64,000 nt of DNA, from positions 8,010,162 to 8,074,161 of the forward strand of contig OZ024742.1 in NCBI GenBank assembly GCA_964016885.1, given 5' to 3'. Below are positions 12,700 through 26,890 of this stretch, piece by piece. The first letter of the stretch is position 1, and each line of letters starts with the position of its first letter. The DNA is from Eledone cirrhosa. Lineage: Eukaryota > Mollusca > Cephalopoda > Octopoda > Eledonidae. The position numbers and the translations under genes were made by a program. The notes under the pieces are model-generated. The model made no database searches, had not been told where the DNA came from, and was given only the letters and a program-made list of their open reading frames with translations.

Positions 12700-14950
12700 A
12701 CTATGACTCTCTCAGGAGACAGTAATATGTACCTAGGAACGCTTTTATCAATACGGTACCACTATGACTCCCTCAGGAGACACAGTAACATGTACCTAGG
12801 AACGTCTTATATCAATACGGCACCACTATGACTCCCTCAGGAGACACAGTAACATGTACCTAGGAACGTCTCGTATCAATACGGCACCACTATAAATCCC
12901 TCAGGAGACACAATAACATGTACCTAGGAACGTCCTATATCAATACGGCACCACTATGACTCCCTCATGAGACACAGTAACATGTACCTAGGAACGTCTT
13001 ATATCAATACGGCACCACTATGACTCCCTCATGAGACACAGTAACATCTACCTAGGAACGTCTTATATCAATACGGCACCAGTATGACTCCCTCAGGTGA
13101 CACAGTAACATGTACCTAGGAACGTCCTATATCAATACGGCGCCACTGTGACTCCCTCAGGAGACACAGTAACATCTACCTAGGAACGTCTTATATCAAT
13201 ACGGCACCAGTATGACTCCCTCAGGTGACACAGTAACATGTACCTAGGAGCGTCTTATATCAATACTGCACCACTATGACTCCCTCATGAGACACAGTAA
13301 CATGTACCTATGAACGTCTTATATCAATACGGCACCAAAATGTCTCCCTCAGGAGACACAGTAACATGTATCTAGGAACGTCTTATATCAATACGGCACC
13401 ACTATGACTCCCTCAGGAGACACAGTAACATGTACCTAGGAACGTCTTATATCAATACGGCACCAACATGTCTCCCTCAGGAGACTCAGTAATATGTACC
13501 TAGGACGGTCATATATCAATACGGCACAACTATGAATCCCTCGGGAGACACAGTAACATGTACCTAGTAACGTCTTATATCAATAGCACACCAGTATGAC
13601 TCCCTCGGGAGGCACAGTAACATGTACCAAGGAACATCTTATATCAATACGTCACGACTCTGACTCCCTCAGGAGACAAGGTAACATGTACCTAGGAACA
13701 TCTTATATCAATACGGCACCACTATGACTCCCTCAGGAGACACAGTAACATGTACCTAGGAATGTCTTATATCAATACGGCACCACTATGACTCCCTCAG
13801 GAGACGCAGTAACATGTACCTAGGAACATCTTATATTAATACGGCACCACTATGACTCCCTCAGGAGACACAGTAACATGTAACTAGGAACGTCTTATAT
13901 CAATACGGCACCACTATGACTCCCTCAGGAGACACAGTAACATGTACATAGGAACGTCTTATATCAATACGGCACCACTATGTCTCCCTCAGGAGACACA
14001 GTAACATGTACCTAGGAACGTTTTATATCAATATGGCACCACTATGACTCCCTCAGGAGACTCAGTAACATGTACCTAGGAACGTCTTATATCAATACGT
14101 CACCACTATGACTCCGTCAGGAGACTCAGTAATATGTACCTAGGAACGTCTTATCTCAATACTGCACCACTATGACTCCCTCGGGAGACAAAGTAACATG
14201 TACCGAGGAACGTCTTATATCAATACGGCACCACTATGATTCCCCAGGAGACACAGTAACATGTACATAGGAACGTCTTATATCGATACGGCACCACTAT
14301 GACTCCCTCAGGAGACAGTAATATGTACCTAAGAACGTCTTATATCAATACTGCACCTCTATGACTCCCTCAGGAAACACAGTATTATGTACCTAGGAAC
14401 GTCTTATATCAATACGGCACCACTATGACTCCCTCAGGAGACACAGTAAGATGTACATAAGACCGTCTTATATCAATACGGCACCACTATGACTCCCTCA
14501 TGAGACACTGTAACATGTACCTATGAACGTCTTATATCAATACGGCACCACTATGACTCCCTCAGGAGACACAGTAACATGTACCTAGGAACGTCTTATA
14601 TCAATACGGCACCACTATGACTCCCTCATGAGACACAGTAACATCTACCTAGGAACGTCTTATATCAATACGGCACCACTATGACTCCCTCAGGAGACAC
14701 AATAACATGTACCTAGGAACGTGTTATATCAATACGGCACCAATATGTCTCCCTCAGGAGACTCAGTAATATGTACCTAGGACGGTCCTATATCAATACG
14801 GCACAACTATGACTCCCTCGTGAGACACAGTAACATGTACCTAGTAACGTCTTATATCGATACCACACCAGTATAACTCCCTCAGGAGGCACAGTAACAT
14901 GTACCAAGGAACATCTTATATCAATACATCACCACTCTGACTCCCTCAGG
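12700..14950 (+). repeat. Block Q, copy 1
   Basis: The order of markers is CGCTTTTATC (12,731), GTCTCGTATC, CCAACATGTCTC with AGGACGGTCAT, TACCGAGG (14,201), the GATTCCCCAGG one-base deletion, AACACAGTATTATG, and CTCGTGAG (14,819). All recur at exactly 4,214 bp in copy 2, so no net indel separates the two copies between these markers. Confidence 0.82.
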
Positions 14951-15049
14951 AGACACAGTAACATGTATCTAGGAACGTCTTATATCAATACGGCACCACT
15001 ATGACTCCCTCAGGAGACACAGTAACATGTACCTAGGAACGTCTTATAT

Positions 15050-16770
15050 CAATACGGCACCGACATGTCTCCCTCAGGAGACACAGTAACATGTACCTAG
15101 GACGGTCCTATATCAATACGGCACAACTATGAATCCCTCGGGAGACACAGTAACATGTACCTAGTAACGTCTTATATCAATAGCACACCAGTATGACTCC
15201 CTCAGGAGGCACAGTAACATGTACCAAGGAACATCTTATATCAATACGTCACCACTCTGACTCCCTCAGGAGACAAGGTAACATGTACCTAGGAACATCT
15301 TATATCAATACGGCACCACTATGACTCCCTCAGGAGACACAGTAACATGTACCTAGGAATGTCTTATATCAATACGGCACCACTATGACTCCCTCAGGAG
15401 ACACAGTAACATGTACCTAGGAACATCTTATATTAATACGGCACCACTATGACTCCCTCAGGAGACACAGTAACATGTAACTAGGAACGTCTTATATCAA
15501 TACGGCACCACTATGACTCCCTCAGGAGACACAGTAACATGTACATAGGAACGTCTTATATCAATACGGCACCACTATGTCTCCCTCAGGAGACACAGTA
15601 ACATGTACCTATGAACGTTTTATATCAATATGGCACCACTATGACTCCCTCAGGAGACACAGTAACATGTACCTAGGAACGTCTTATATCAATACGGCAC
15701 CACTATGACTCCCTCAGGAGACACAGTAACATGTACCTAGGAACGTCTTATATCAATACGGCACCACTATGACTCCCTCATGAGACACAGTAACATCTAC
15801 CTAGGAACGTCTTATATCAATACGGCACCACTATGACTCCCTCAGGAGACACAATAACATGTACCTAGGAACGTGTTATATCAATACGGCACCAATATGT
15901 CTCCCTCAGGAGACTCAGTAATATGAACCTAGGACGGTCCTATATCAATACGGCACAACTATGACTCCCTCGTGAGACACAGTAACATGTACCTAGTAAC
16001 GTCTTATATCGATACCACACCAGTATAACTCCCTCAGGAGGCACAGTAACATGTACCAAGGAACATCTTATATCAATACGTCACCACTATGACTCCCTCA
16101 GGAGACACAGTAACATGTACCTAGGAACGTCCTATATCAATACTGCACCACTGTGACTCCCTCAGGAGACACAGTAACATGTACCTAGGAACGTCCTATT
16201 TCAATACGGCACCACTATAACTCAGTCAGGAGACACAGTAACATGTACCTAGGAACGTCTTATATCAATACGGCACCACTATGACTCCCTCAAGAGACAC
16301 AGTAACATGTACATAGGAACGTCTTATATCAATACGGCACGACTATGACTCCCTCAGGAGACACAGTAACATGTACCTAGGAACGTCCTATATCAATACT
16401 GCACCACTGTGACTCCCTCAGGAGACACATTGACATGTACCTAGGAACGTCTTATATCAATACGGCACCGCTATGAATCCCTCAGGAGACAAAGTAACAT
16501 GTACCTAGGAACGTCTTATATCAATACGGCACCACTATGATTACCCCAGGAGACACAGTAACATGTACATAGGAACGTCTTATATCAATACGGCACCACT
16601 ATGACTCCCTCAGGAGACAGTAATATGTAGCTAGGAACGTCTTATATCAATACTGCACCACTGTGACTCCCTCATGAAACACAGCAACATGTACCTAGGA
16701 ACGTCTTATATCAATACGGCACCACTATGACTCCCTCAGGAGACACAGTAACATGTACATAGGAACGTCT
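15050..16770 (+). repeat. Block P, copy 2
   Basis: CGACATGTCT (15,061), CTCGTGAG (15,971) and CTCAGTCAGG (16,221) lie 4,150 bp after copy 1. CTCGTGAG at 14,819 (end of block Q) and 15,971 are 1,152 bp or exactly 18 monomers apart, showing that P and Q share a terminal segment. The P2-Q2 join carries an extra ACATAGG monomer near 16,750 that is absent from copy 1. Confidence 0.8.
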
Positions 16771-16909
16771 TATATCAATACGGCACCACTATGACTCCCT
16801 CAGGAGACAGTAATATGTACCTAGGACCGTCTTATATCAATACTGCACCACTGTGACTCCCTCATGAAACACAGCAACATGTACATAGGAACTACTTATA
16901 TCAATACGG

Positions 16910-19164
16910 CACCACTATGACTCTCTCAGGAGACAGTAATATGTACCTAGGAACGCTTTTATCAATACGGTACCACTATGACTCCCTCAGGAGACACAGT
17001 AACATGTACCTAGGAACGTCTTATATCAATACGGCACCACTATGACTCCCTCAGGAGACACAGTAACATGTACCTAGGAACGTCTCGTATCAATACGGCA
17101 CCACTATAAATCCCTCAGGAGACACAATAACATGTACCTAGGAACGTCCTATATCAATACGGCACCACTATGACTCCCTCATGAGACACAGTAACATGTA
17201 CCTAGGAACGTCTTATATCAATACGGCACCACTATGACTCCCTCATGAGACACAGTAACATCTACCTAGGAACGTCTTATATCAATACGGCACCAGTATG
17301 ACTCCCTCAGGTGACACAGTAACATGTACCTAGGAACGTCCTATATCAATACAGCGCCACTGTGACTCCCTCAGGAGACACAGTAACATCTACCTAGGAA
17401 CGTCTTATATCAATACGGCACCAGTATGACTCCCTCAGGTGACACAGTAACATGTACCTAGGAGCGTCTTATATCAATACTGCACCACTATGACTCCCTC
17501 ATGAGACACAGTAACATGTACCTATGAACGTCTTATATCAATACGGCACCAATATGTCTCCCTCAGGAGACACAGTAACATGTATCTAGGAACGTCTTAT
17601 ATCAATACGGCACCACTATGACTCCCTCAGGAGACACAGTAACATGTACCTAGGAACGCCTTATATCAATACGGCACCAACATGTCTCCCTCAGGAGACT
17701 CAGTAATATGTACCTAGGACGGTCATATATCAATACGGCACAACTATGAATCCCTCGGGAGACACAGTAACATGTACCTAGTAACGTCTTATATCAATAG
17801 CACACCAGTATGACTCCCTCAGGAGGTACAGTAACATGTACCAAGGAACATCTTATATCAATACGTCACGACTCTGACTCCCTCAGGAGACAAGGTAACA
17901 TGTACCTAGGAACATCTTATATCAATACGGCACCACTATGACTCCCTCAGGAGACACAGTAACATGTACCTAGGAATGTCTTATATCAATACGCCACCAC
18001 TATGACTCCCTCAGGAGACGCAGTAACATGTACCTAGGAACATCTTATATTAATACGGCACCACTATGACTCCCTCAGCAGACACAGTAACATGTAACTA
18101 GGAACGTCTTATATCAATACGGCACCACTATGACTCCCTCAGGAGACACAGTAACATGTACATAGGAACGTCTTATATCAATACGGCACCACTATGTCTC
18201 CCTCAGGAGACACAGTAACATGTACCTAGGAACGTTTTATATCAATATGGCACCACTATGACTCCTTCAGGAGACTCAGTAACATGTACCTAGGAACGTC
18301 TTATATCAATACGTCACCACTATGACTCCGTCAGGAGACTCAGGAATATGTACCTAGGAACGTCTTATCTCAATACTGCACCACTATGACTCCCTCGGGA
18401 GACAAAGTAACATGTACCGAGGAACGTCTTATATCAATACGGCACCACTATGATTCCCCAGGAGACACAGTAACATGTACATAGGAACGTCTTATATCGA
18501 TACGGCACCACTATGACTCCCTCAGGAGACAGTAATATGTACCTAAGAACGTCTTATATCAATACTGCACCTCTATGACTCCCTCAGGAAACACAGTATT
18601 ATGTACCTAGGAACGTCTTATATCAATACGGCACCACTATGACTCCCTCAGGAGACACAGTAAGATGTACATAAGACCGTCTTATATCAATACGGCACCA
18701 CTATGACTCCCTCATGAGACACTGTAACATGTACCTATGAACGTCTTATATCAATACGGCACCACTATGACTCCCTCAGGAGACACAGTAACATGTACCT
18801 AGGAACGTCTTATATCAATACGGCACCACTATGACTCCCTCATGAGACACAGTAACATCTACCTAGGAACGTCTTATATCAATACGGCACCACTATGACT
18901 CCCTCAGGAGACACAATAACATGTACCTAGGAACGTGTTATATCAATACGGCACCAATATGTCTCCCTCAGGAGACTCAGTAATATGTACCTAGGACGGT
19001 CCTATATCAATACGGCACAACTATGACTCCCTCGTGAGACACAGTAACATGTACCTAGTAACGTCTTATATCGATACCACACCAGTATAACTCCCTCAGG
19101 AGGCACAGTAACATGTACCAAGGAACATCTTATATCAATACATCACCACTCTGACTCCCTCAGG
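16910..19164 (+). repeat. Block Q, copy 2
   Basis: This copy matches copy 1 at 4,214 bp (16,945, 18,415 and 19,033). Private changes include ACAGCGCC near 17,351, AGGAGGTACAG near 17,822 and CAGGAATATG near 18,343, which separate it from copies 1 and 3. Identity to copy 1 appears very high by eye. Confidence 0.82.
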
Positions 19165-19840
19165 AGACACAGTAACATGTACCTAGGAACATCATATATT
19201 AATAAGGCACCACTAAGACTCCCTCAGGAGACACAGTAACATGTACATAGGAACGTCTTATATCAATACGGCACCACTATGTCTCCCTCAGGAGACACAG
19301 TAACATGTACCTAGGAACGTTTTATATCAATATGCCACCCCTATGACTCCCTCAGGAGACACAGTAACATGTACCTAGGAATGTCTTATCTCAATACGGC
19401 ACCACTATGACTCCCTCAGGAGACAAAGTAACATGTACCTAGGGACGTCTTATATCAATACGGCACCACTATGATTCCCCCAGGAGACCCAGTAACATGT
19501 ACATAGGAACGTCTTATATCAATACGGCACCACTATGACTCCCTCAGGAGACACAGTAAAATGTACCTAAGACCGTCTTATATCAATACGGCACCACTAT
19601 GACACCCTCAGGAGACACAATAACATGTACCTAGGAACGTCCTATAACAATACGGCACCACTGTGACTCCCTCATGAGACACAGTAACATGTAACTAGGA
19701 ACGTATTATATCAATACGGCACCACTATGACTCCCGCATGAGACACAGTAACATCTACCTAGGAACGTCTTATATAAATACGGTACCACTATGACTCCCT
19801 CGGGAGACTCAGTAATATGTACCTAGGAACGTCTTATCTC
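19164..19840 (+). repeat. Block R, copy 1 (partial)
   Basis: It begins at the ATCATATATTAATAAGG monomer (19,191), a variant found again only at 23,980, 4,789 bp later. It continues through ATATGCCACCCC, GACCCAGTAAC and the CCTATAACAATACGG monomer (19,641; partner 24,430, again 4,789 bp). It breaks off near 19,840, where block P-type monomers resume. Confidence 0.75.
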
Positions 19841-19999
19841 AATACGGCACCACTATGACTCCCTCATGAGACACAGTAACATCTACCTAGGAACGTCTTA
19901 TATCAATACGGCACCAGTATGACTCCCTCAGGTGACACAGTAACATGTACCTAGGAGCGTCTTATATCAATACTGCACCACTATGACTCCCTCATGAGA

Positions 20000-21640
20000 C
20001 ACAGTAACATGTACCTATGAACGTCTTATATCAATACGGCACCAATATGTCTCCCTCAGGAGACACAGTAACATGTATCTAGGAACGTCTTATATCAATA
20101 CGGCACCACTATGACTCCCTCAGGAGACACAGTAACATGTACCTAGGAAGTCTTATATCAATACGGCACCGACATGTCTCCCTCAGGAGACACAGTAACA
20201 TGTACCTAGGACGGTCCTATATCAATACGGCACAACTATGAATCCCTCGGGAGACACAGTAACATGTACCTAGTAACGTCTTATATCAATAGCACACCAG
20301 TATGACTCCCTCAGGAGGCACAGTAACATGTACCAAGTAACATCTTATATCAATACGTCACCACTCTGACTCCCTCAGGAGACAAGGTAACATGTACCTA
20401 GGAACATCTTATATCAATACGGCACCACTATGACTCCCTCAGGAGACACAGTAACATGTACCTAGGAATGTCTTATATCAATACGGCACCACTATGACTC
20501 CCTCAGGAGACACAGTAACATGTACCTAGGAACATCTTATATTAATACGGCACCACTATGACTCCCTCAGGAGACACAGTAACATGTAACTAGGAACGTC
20601 TTATCACAATACGGCACCACTATGACTCCCTCAGGAGACACAGTAACATGTACATAGGAACGTCTTATATCAATACGGCACCACTATGTCTCCCTCAGGA
20701 GACACAGTAACATGTACCTATGAACGTTTTATATCAATATGGCACCACTATGACTCCCTCAGGAGACACAGTAACATGTACCTAGGAACGTCTTATATCA
20801 ATACGGCACCACTATGACTCCCTCAGGAGACACAGTAACATGTACCTAGGAACGTCTTATATCAATACGGCACCACTATGACTCCCTCATGAGACACAGT
20901 AACATCTACCTAGGAACGTCTTATATCAATACGGCACCACTATGACTCCCTCAGGAGACACAATAACATGTACCTAGGAACGTGTTATATCAATACGGCA
21001 CCAATATGTCTCCCTCAGGAGACTCAGTAATATGTACCTAGGACGGTCCTATATCAATACGGCACAACTATGACTCCCTCGTGAGACACAGTAACATGTA
21101 CCTAGTAACGTCTTATATCGATACCACACCAGTATAACTCCCTCAGGAGGCACAGTAACATGTACCAAGGAACATCTTATATCAATACGTCACCACTATG
21201 ACTCCCTCAGGAGACACAGTAACATGTACCTAGGAACGTCCTATATCAATACTGCACCACTGTGACTCCCTCAGGAGACACAGTAACATGTACCTAGGAA
21301 CGTCCTATTTCAATACGGCACCACTATAACTCAGTCAGGAGACACAGTAACATGTACCTAGGAACGTCTTATATCAATACGGCACCACTATGACTCCCTC
21401 AAGAGACACAGTAACATGTACATAGGAACGTCTTATATCAATACGGCACGACTATGACTCCCTCAGGAGACACAGTAACATGTACCTAGGAACGTCCTAT
21501 ATCAATACTGCACCACTGTGACTCCCTCAGGAGACACATTGACATGTACCTAGGAACGTCTTATATCAATACGGCACCGCTATGAATCCCTCAGGAGACA
21601 AAGTAACATGTACATAGGAACGTCTTATATCAATACGGCA
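20000..21640 (+). repeat. Block P, copy 3
   Basis: CGACATGTCT (20,170), CTCGTGAG (21,080) and CTCAGTCAGG (21,330) lie 5,109 bp after copy 2. A one-base deletion in AGGAAGTCTT at about 20,147 is private. The right part is shortened: the GATTACCCC and TGTAGCTAGG monomers of the other copies are missing between about 21,600 and 21,660. Confidence 0.8.
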
Positions 21641-21769
21641 CCACTATGACTCCCTCAGGAGACGGTAATATGTACCTAGGACCGTCTTATATCAATACTG
21701 CACAACTGTGACTCCCTCATGAAACACAGCAACATGTACATAGGAACTACTTATATCAATACGGCACCA

Positions 21770-23950
21770 CTATGACTCTCTCAGGAGACAGTAATATGTA
21801 CCTAGGAACGCTTTTATCAATACGGTACCACTATGACTCCCTCAGGAGACACAGTAACATGTACCTAGGAACGTCTTATATCAATACGGCACCACTATGA
21901 CTCCCTCAGGAGACACAGTAACATGTACCTAGGAACGTCTCGTATCAATACGGCACCACTATAAATCCCTCAGGAGACAATAACATGTACCTAGGAACGT
22001 CCTATATCAATACGGCACCACTATGACTCCCTCATGAGACACAGTAACATGTACCTAGGAACGTCTTATATCAATACGGCACCACTATGACTCCCTCATG
22101 AGACACAGTAACATCTACCTAGGAACGTCTGATATCAATACGGCACCAGTATGACTCCCTCAGGTGACACAGTAACATGTACCTAGGAACGTCCTATATC
22201 AATACGGCGCCACTGTGACTCCCTCAGGAGACACAGTAACATCTACCTAGGAACGTCTTATATCAATACGGCACCAGTATGACTCCCTCAGGTGACACAG
22301 TAACATGTACCTAGGAGCGTCTTATATCAATACTGCACCACTATGACTCCCTCATGAGACACAGTAACATGTACCTATGAACGTCTTATATCAATACGGC
22401 ACCAATATGTCTCCCTCAGGAGACACAGTAACATCTATCTAGGAACGTCTTATATCAATACGGCACCACTATGACTCCCTCAGGAGACACAGTAACATGT
22501 ACCTAGGAACGTCTTATATCAATACGGCACCAACATGTCTCCCTCAGGAGACTCAGTAATATGTACCTAGGACGGTCATATATCAATACGACACAACTAT
22601 GAATCCCTCGGGAGACACAGTAACATGTACCTAGTAACGTCTTATATCAATAGCACACCAGTATGACTCCCTCAGGAGGCACAGTAACATGTACCAAGGA
22701 ACATCTTATATCAATACGTCACGACTCTGACTCCCTCAGGAGACAAGGTAACATGTACCTAGGAACATCTTATATCAATACGGCACCACTATGACTCCCT
22801 CAGGAGACACAGTAACATGTACCTAGGAATGTCTTATATCAATACGGCACCACTATGACTCCCTCAGGAGACACAGTAACATGTACCTAGGAACATCTTA
22901 TATTAATACGGCACCACTATGACTCCCTCAGAAGACACAGTAACATGTAACTAGGAACGTCTTATATCAATACGGCACCACTATGACTCCCTCAGGAGAC
23001 ACAGTAACATGTACATAGGAACGTCTTATATCAATACGGCACCACTATGTCTCCCTCAGGAGACACAGTAACATGTACCTAGGAACGTTTTAAATCAATA
23101 TGGCACCACTATGACTCCGTCAGGAGACTCAGTAATATGTACCTAGGAACGTCTTATCTCAATACTGCACCACTATGACTCCCTCGGGAGACAAAGTAAC
23201 ATGTACCGAGGAACGTCTTATATCAATACGGCACCACTATGATTCCCCAGGAGACACAGTAACATGTACATAGGAACGTCTTATATCGATACAGCACCAC
23301 TATGACTCCCTCAGGAGACAGTAATATGTACCTAAGAACGTCTTATATCAATACTGCACCTCTATGACTCCCTCTGGAAACACAGTATTATGTACCTAGG
23401 AACGTCTTATATCAATACGGCACCACTATGACTCCCTCAGGAGACACAGTAAGATGTACATAAGACCGTCTTATATCAATACGGCACCACTATGACTCCC
23501 TCATGAGACACTGTAACATGTACCTATGAACGTCTTATATCAATACGGCACCACTATGACTCCCTCAGGAGACACAGTAACATGTACCTAGGAACGTCTT
23601 ATATCAATACGGCACCACTATGACTCCCTCATGAGACACAGTAACATCTACCTAGGAACGTCTTATATCAATACGGCACCACTATGACTCCCTCAGGAGA
23701 CACAATAACATGTACCTAGGAACGTGTTATATCAATACGGCACCAATATGTCTCCCTCAGGAGACTCAGTAATATGTACCTAGGACGGTCCTATATCAAT
23801 ACGGCACAACTATGACTCCCTCGTGAGACACAGTAACATGTACCTAGTAACGTCTTATATCGATACCACACCAGTATAACTCCCTCAGGAGGCACAGTAA
23901 CATGTACCAAGGAACATCTTATATCAATACATCACCACTCTGACTCCCTC
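21770..23950 (+). repeat. Block Q, copy 3
   Basis: The shift to copy 2 is 4,855 bp at CGCTTTTATC (21,800) but 4,789 bp at TACCGAGG (23,204) and CTCGTGAG (23,822). The difference is one lost 64-bp monomer plus a private 2-bp deletion in GGAGACAATAAC near 21,976. The TTTTAAATC variant near 23,090 is also present in the partial fourth copy. Confidence 0.8.
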
Positions 23951-25370
23951 AGGAGACACAGTAACATGTACCTAGGAACATCATATATTAATAAGGCACC
24001 ACTATGACTCCCTCAGGAGACACAGTAACATGTACATAGGAACGTCTTATATCAATACGGCACCACTATGTCTCCCTCAGGAGACACAGTAACATGTACC
24101 TAGGAACGTTTTATATCAATATGCCACCCCTATGACTCCCTCAGGAGACACAGTAACATGTTCCTAGGAATGTCTTATCTCAATACAGCACCACTATGAC
24201 TCCCTCAGGAGACAAAGTAACATGTACCTAGGGACGTCTTATATCAATACGGCACCACTATGATTCCCCCAGGAGACCCAGTAACATGTACATAGGAACG
24301 TCTTATATCAATACAGCACCACTATGACTCCCTCAGGAGACACAGTAAAATGTACCTAAGACCGTCTTATATCAATACGGCACCACTATGACACCCTCAG
24401 GAGACACAATAACATGTACCTAGGAACGTCCTATAACAATACGGCACCACTATGACTCCCTCATGAGACACAGTAACATGTAACTAGGAACGTATTATAT
24501 CAATACGGCACCACTATGACTCCCGCATGAGACACAGTAACATCTACCTAGGAACGTCTTATATAAATACGGTACCACTATGACTCCCTCGGGAGACTCA
24601 GTAATATGTATCTAGGAACGTCTTATCTCAATACGGCACCACTATGACTCCCTCGGGTGACAAAGTAACATGTACATAGGAACGTCTTATATAAATACGG
24701 TACCACTATGATTCCCCCAGGAGACACAGTAACATGTACATAGGAACGTCTTATATCAATACGGCACCAGTATGACTCCCTCAGGAGACAGTAATATGTA
24801 CCTAAGAACGTCTTATATCAATAGTGCACCTCTATGAGTCCCTCAGGAGACACAGTATTATGTACCTAGGAACGTCTTATATCAATACGGCACCACTATG
24901 ACTCCCTCAGGAGACACAGTATGATGTACCTAAGACCGTCTTATATCAATACGGCACCACTATGACACCCTCAGGAGACACAATAACATGTACGTAGGAA
25001 CGTCCTATATCAATACGGCACCACTATGACTCCCTCAAGAGACACAGTAACATGTAAATAGGAACGTATTATATCAATACGGCACCACTATGACTCCCTC
25101 ATGAGACACAGTAACATCTACCTAGGAACGTCTTATATCAATACGGCACCACTATGACTACCTCAGGAGACACAGTAAGATGAACCTAGGACCGTCTTAT
25201 ATAAATACTGCTCCACTGTGACTCCCTCATGAAACACCGCCACATGTACCTAGGAACGCTTATATCAATAGGGCACCACTATGATTCCCTCAGGAGACAC
25301 AGTAACATGTACCTAGGAACGTCTTATATCAATACGGCACAACTCTGAGTCCCCCAGGAGACACAGTAAC
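23950..25370 (+). repeat. Block R, copy 2
   Basis: The order is ATCATATATT (23,980), ATGCCACCCC, GACCCAGTAAC, CCTATAAC (24,430), GGTACCACTATGATTCCC, ATAGTGCACCTC, AAATAGGAACGTATT, ATGAACCTAGGACCG, then ACAACTCTGAGTC (25,339). The last two datable markers recur at 2,875 bp in copy 3. Confidence 0.78.
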
Positions 25371-26890
25371 ATGTACCTAGGAACGTCTTATATCAATACG
25401 GCACCAACATGTCTCCCTCAGGAGACTCAGTAATATGTACCTAGGACGGTCCTATATCAATACGGCACAACTATGAATCCCTCGGGAGACACAGTAACAT
25501 GTACCTAGTAACGTCTTATATCAATAGCACACCAGTATGACTCCCTCAGGAGGCACAGTAACATGTACCAAGGAACATCTTATATCAATACGTCACGACT
25601 CTGACTCCCTCAGGAGACAAGGTAACATGTACCTAGGAACATCTTATATCAATACGGCACCACTATGACTCCCTCAGGAGACACAGTAACATGTACCTAG
25701 GAATGTCTTATATCAATACGGCACCACTATGACTCCCTCAGGAGACACAGTAACATGTACCTAGGAACATCTTATATTAATACGGCACCACTATGACTCC
25801 CTCAGAAGACACAGTAACATGTAACTAGGAACGTCTTATATCAATACGACACCACTATGACTCCCTCAGGAGACACAGTAACATGTACATAGGAACGTCT
25901 TATATCAATACGGCACCACTATGTCTCCCTCAGGAGACACAGTAACATGTACCTAGGAACGTTTTAAATCAATATGGCACCACTATGACTCCCTCAGGAG
26001 ACTCAGTAACATGTACCTAGGAACGTCTTATATTAATACGTCACCACTATGACTCCGTCAGGAGACTCAGTAATATGTACCTATGAACGTCTTATCTCAA
26101 TACTGCACCACTATGACTCCCTCGGGAGACAAAGTAACATGTACCGAGGAACGTCTTATATCAATACGGCACCACTATGATTCCCCCAGGAGACACAGTA
26201 ACATGTACATAGGAACGTCTTATATCGATACGGCACCACTATGACTCCCTCAGGAGACAGTAATATGTACCTAAGAACGTCTTATATCAATACTGCACCT
26301 CTATGACTCCCTCAGGAAACACAGTATTATGTACCTAGGAACGTCTTATATCAATACGGCACCACTATGACTCCCTCAGGAGACACAGTAAGATGTACAT
26401 AAGACCGTCTTATATCAATACGGCACCACTATGACTCCCTCATGAGACACTGTAACATGTACCTATGAACGTCTTATATCAATACGGCACCACTATGACT
26501 CCCTCAGGAGACACAGTAACATGTACCTAGGAACGTCTTATATCAATACGGCACCACTATGACTCCCTCATGAGACACAGTAACATCTACCTAGGAACGT
26601 CTTATATCAATACGGCACCACTATGACTCCCTCAGGAGACACAATAACATGTACCTAGGAACGTGTTATATCAATACGGCACCAATATTTCTCCCTCAGG
26701 AGACTCAGTAATATGTACCTAGGACGGTCCTATATCAATACGGCACAACTATGACTCCCTCGTGAGACACAGTAACATGTACCTAGTAACGTCTTATATC
26801 GATACCACACCAGTATAACTCCCTCAGGAGGCACAGTAACATGTACCAAGGAACATCTTATATCAATACATCACCACTCTGACTCCCTCA
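25370..26890 (+). repeat. Block Q, copy 4 (partial, 5' part missing)
   Basis: The sequence enters Q at the CCAACATGTCTC monomer and continues through TACCGAGG (26,142) to CTCGTGAG (26,761), both 2,938-2,939 bp after copy 3. The early Q monomers (CGCTTTTATC, GTCTCGTATC) are absent. The one-base deletion in GATTCCCCAGG of copies 1-3 is not present here (GATTCCCCCAGG), so this copy either predates the deletion or was converted. Confidence 0.75.
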
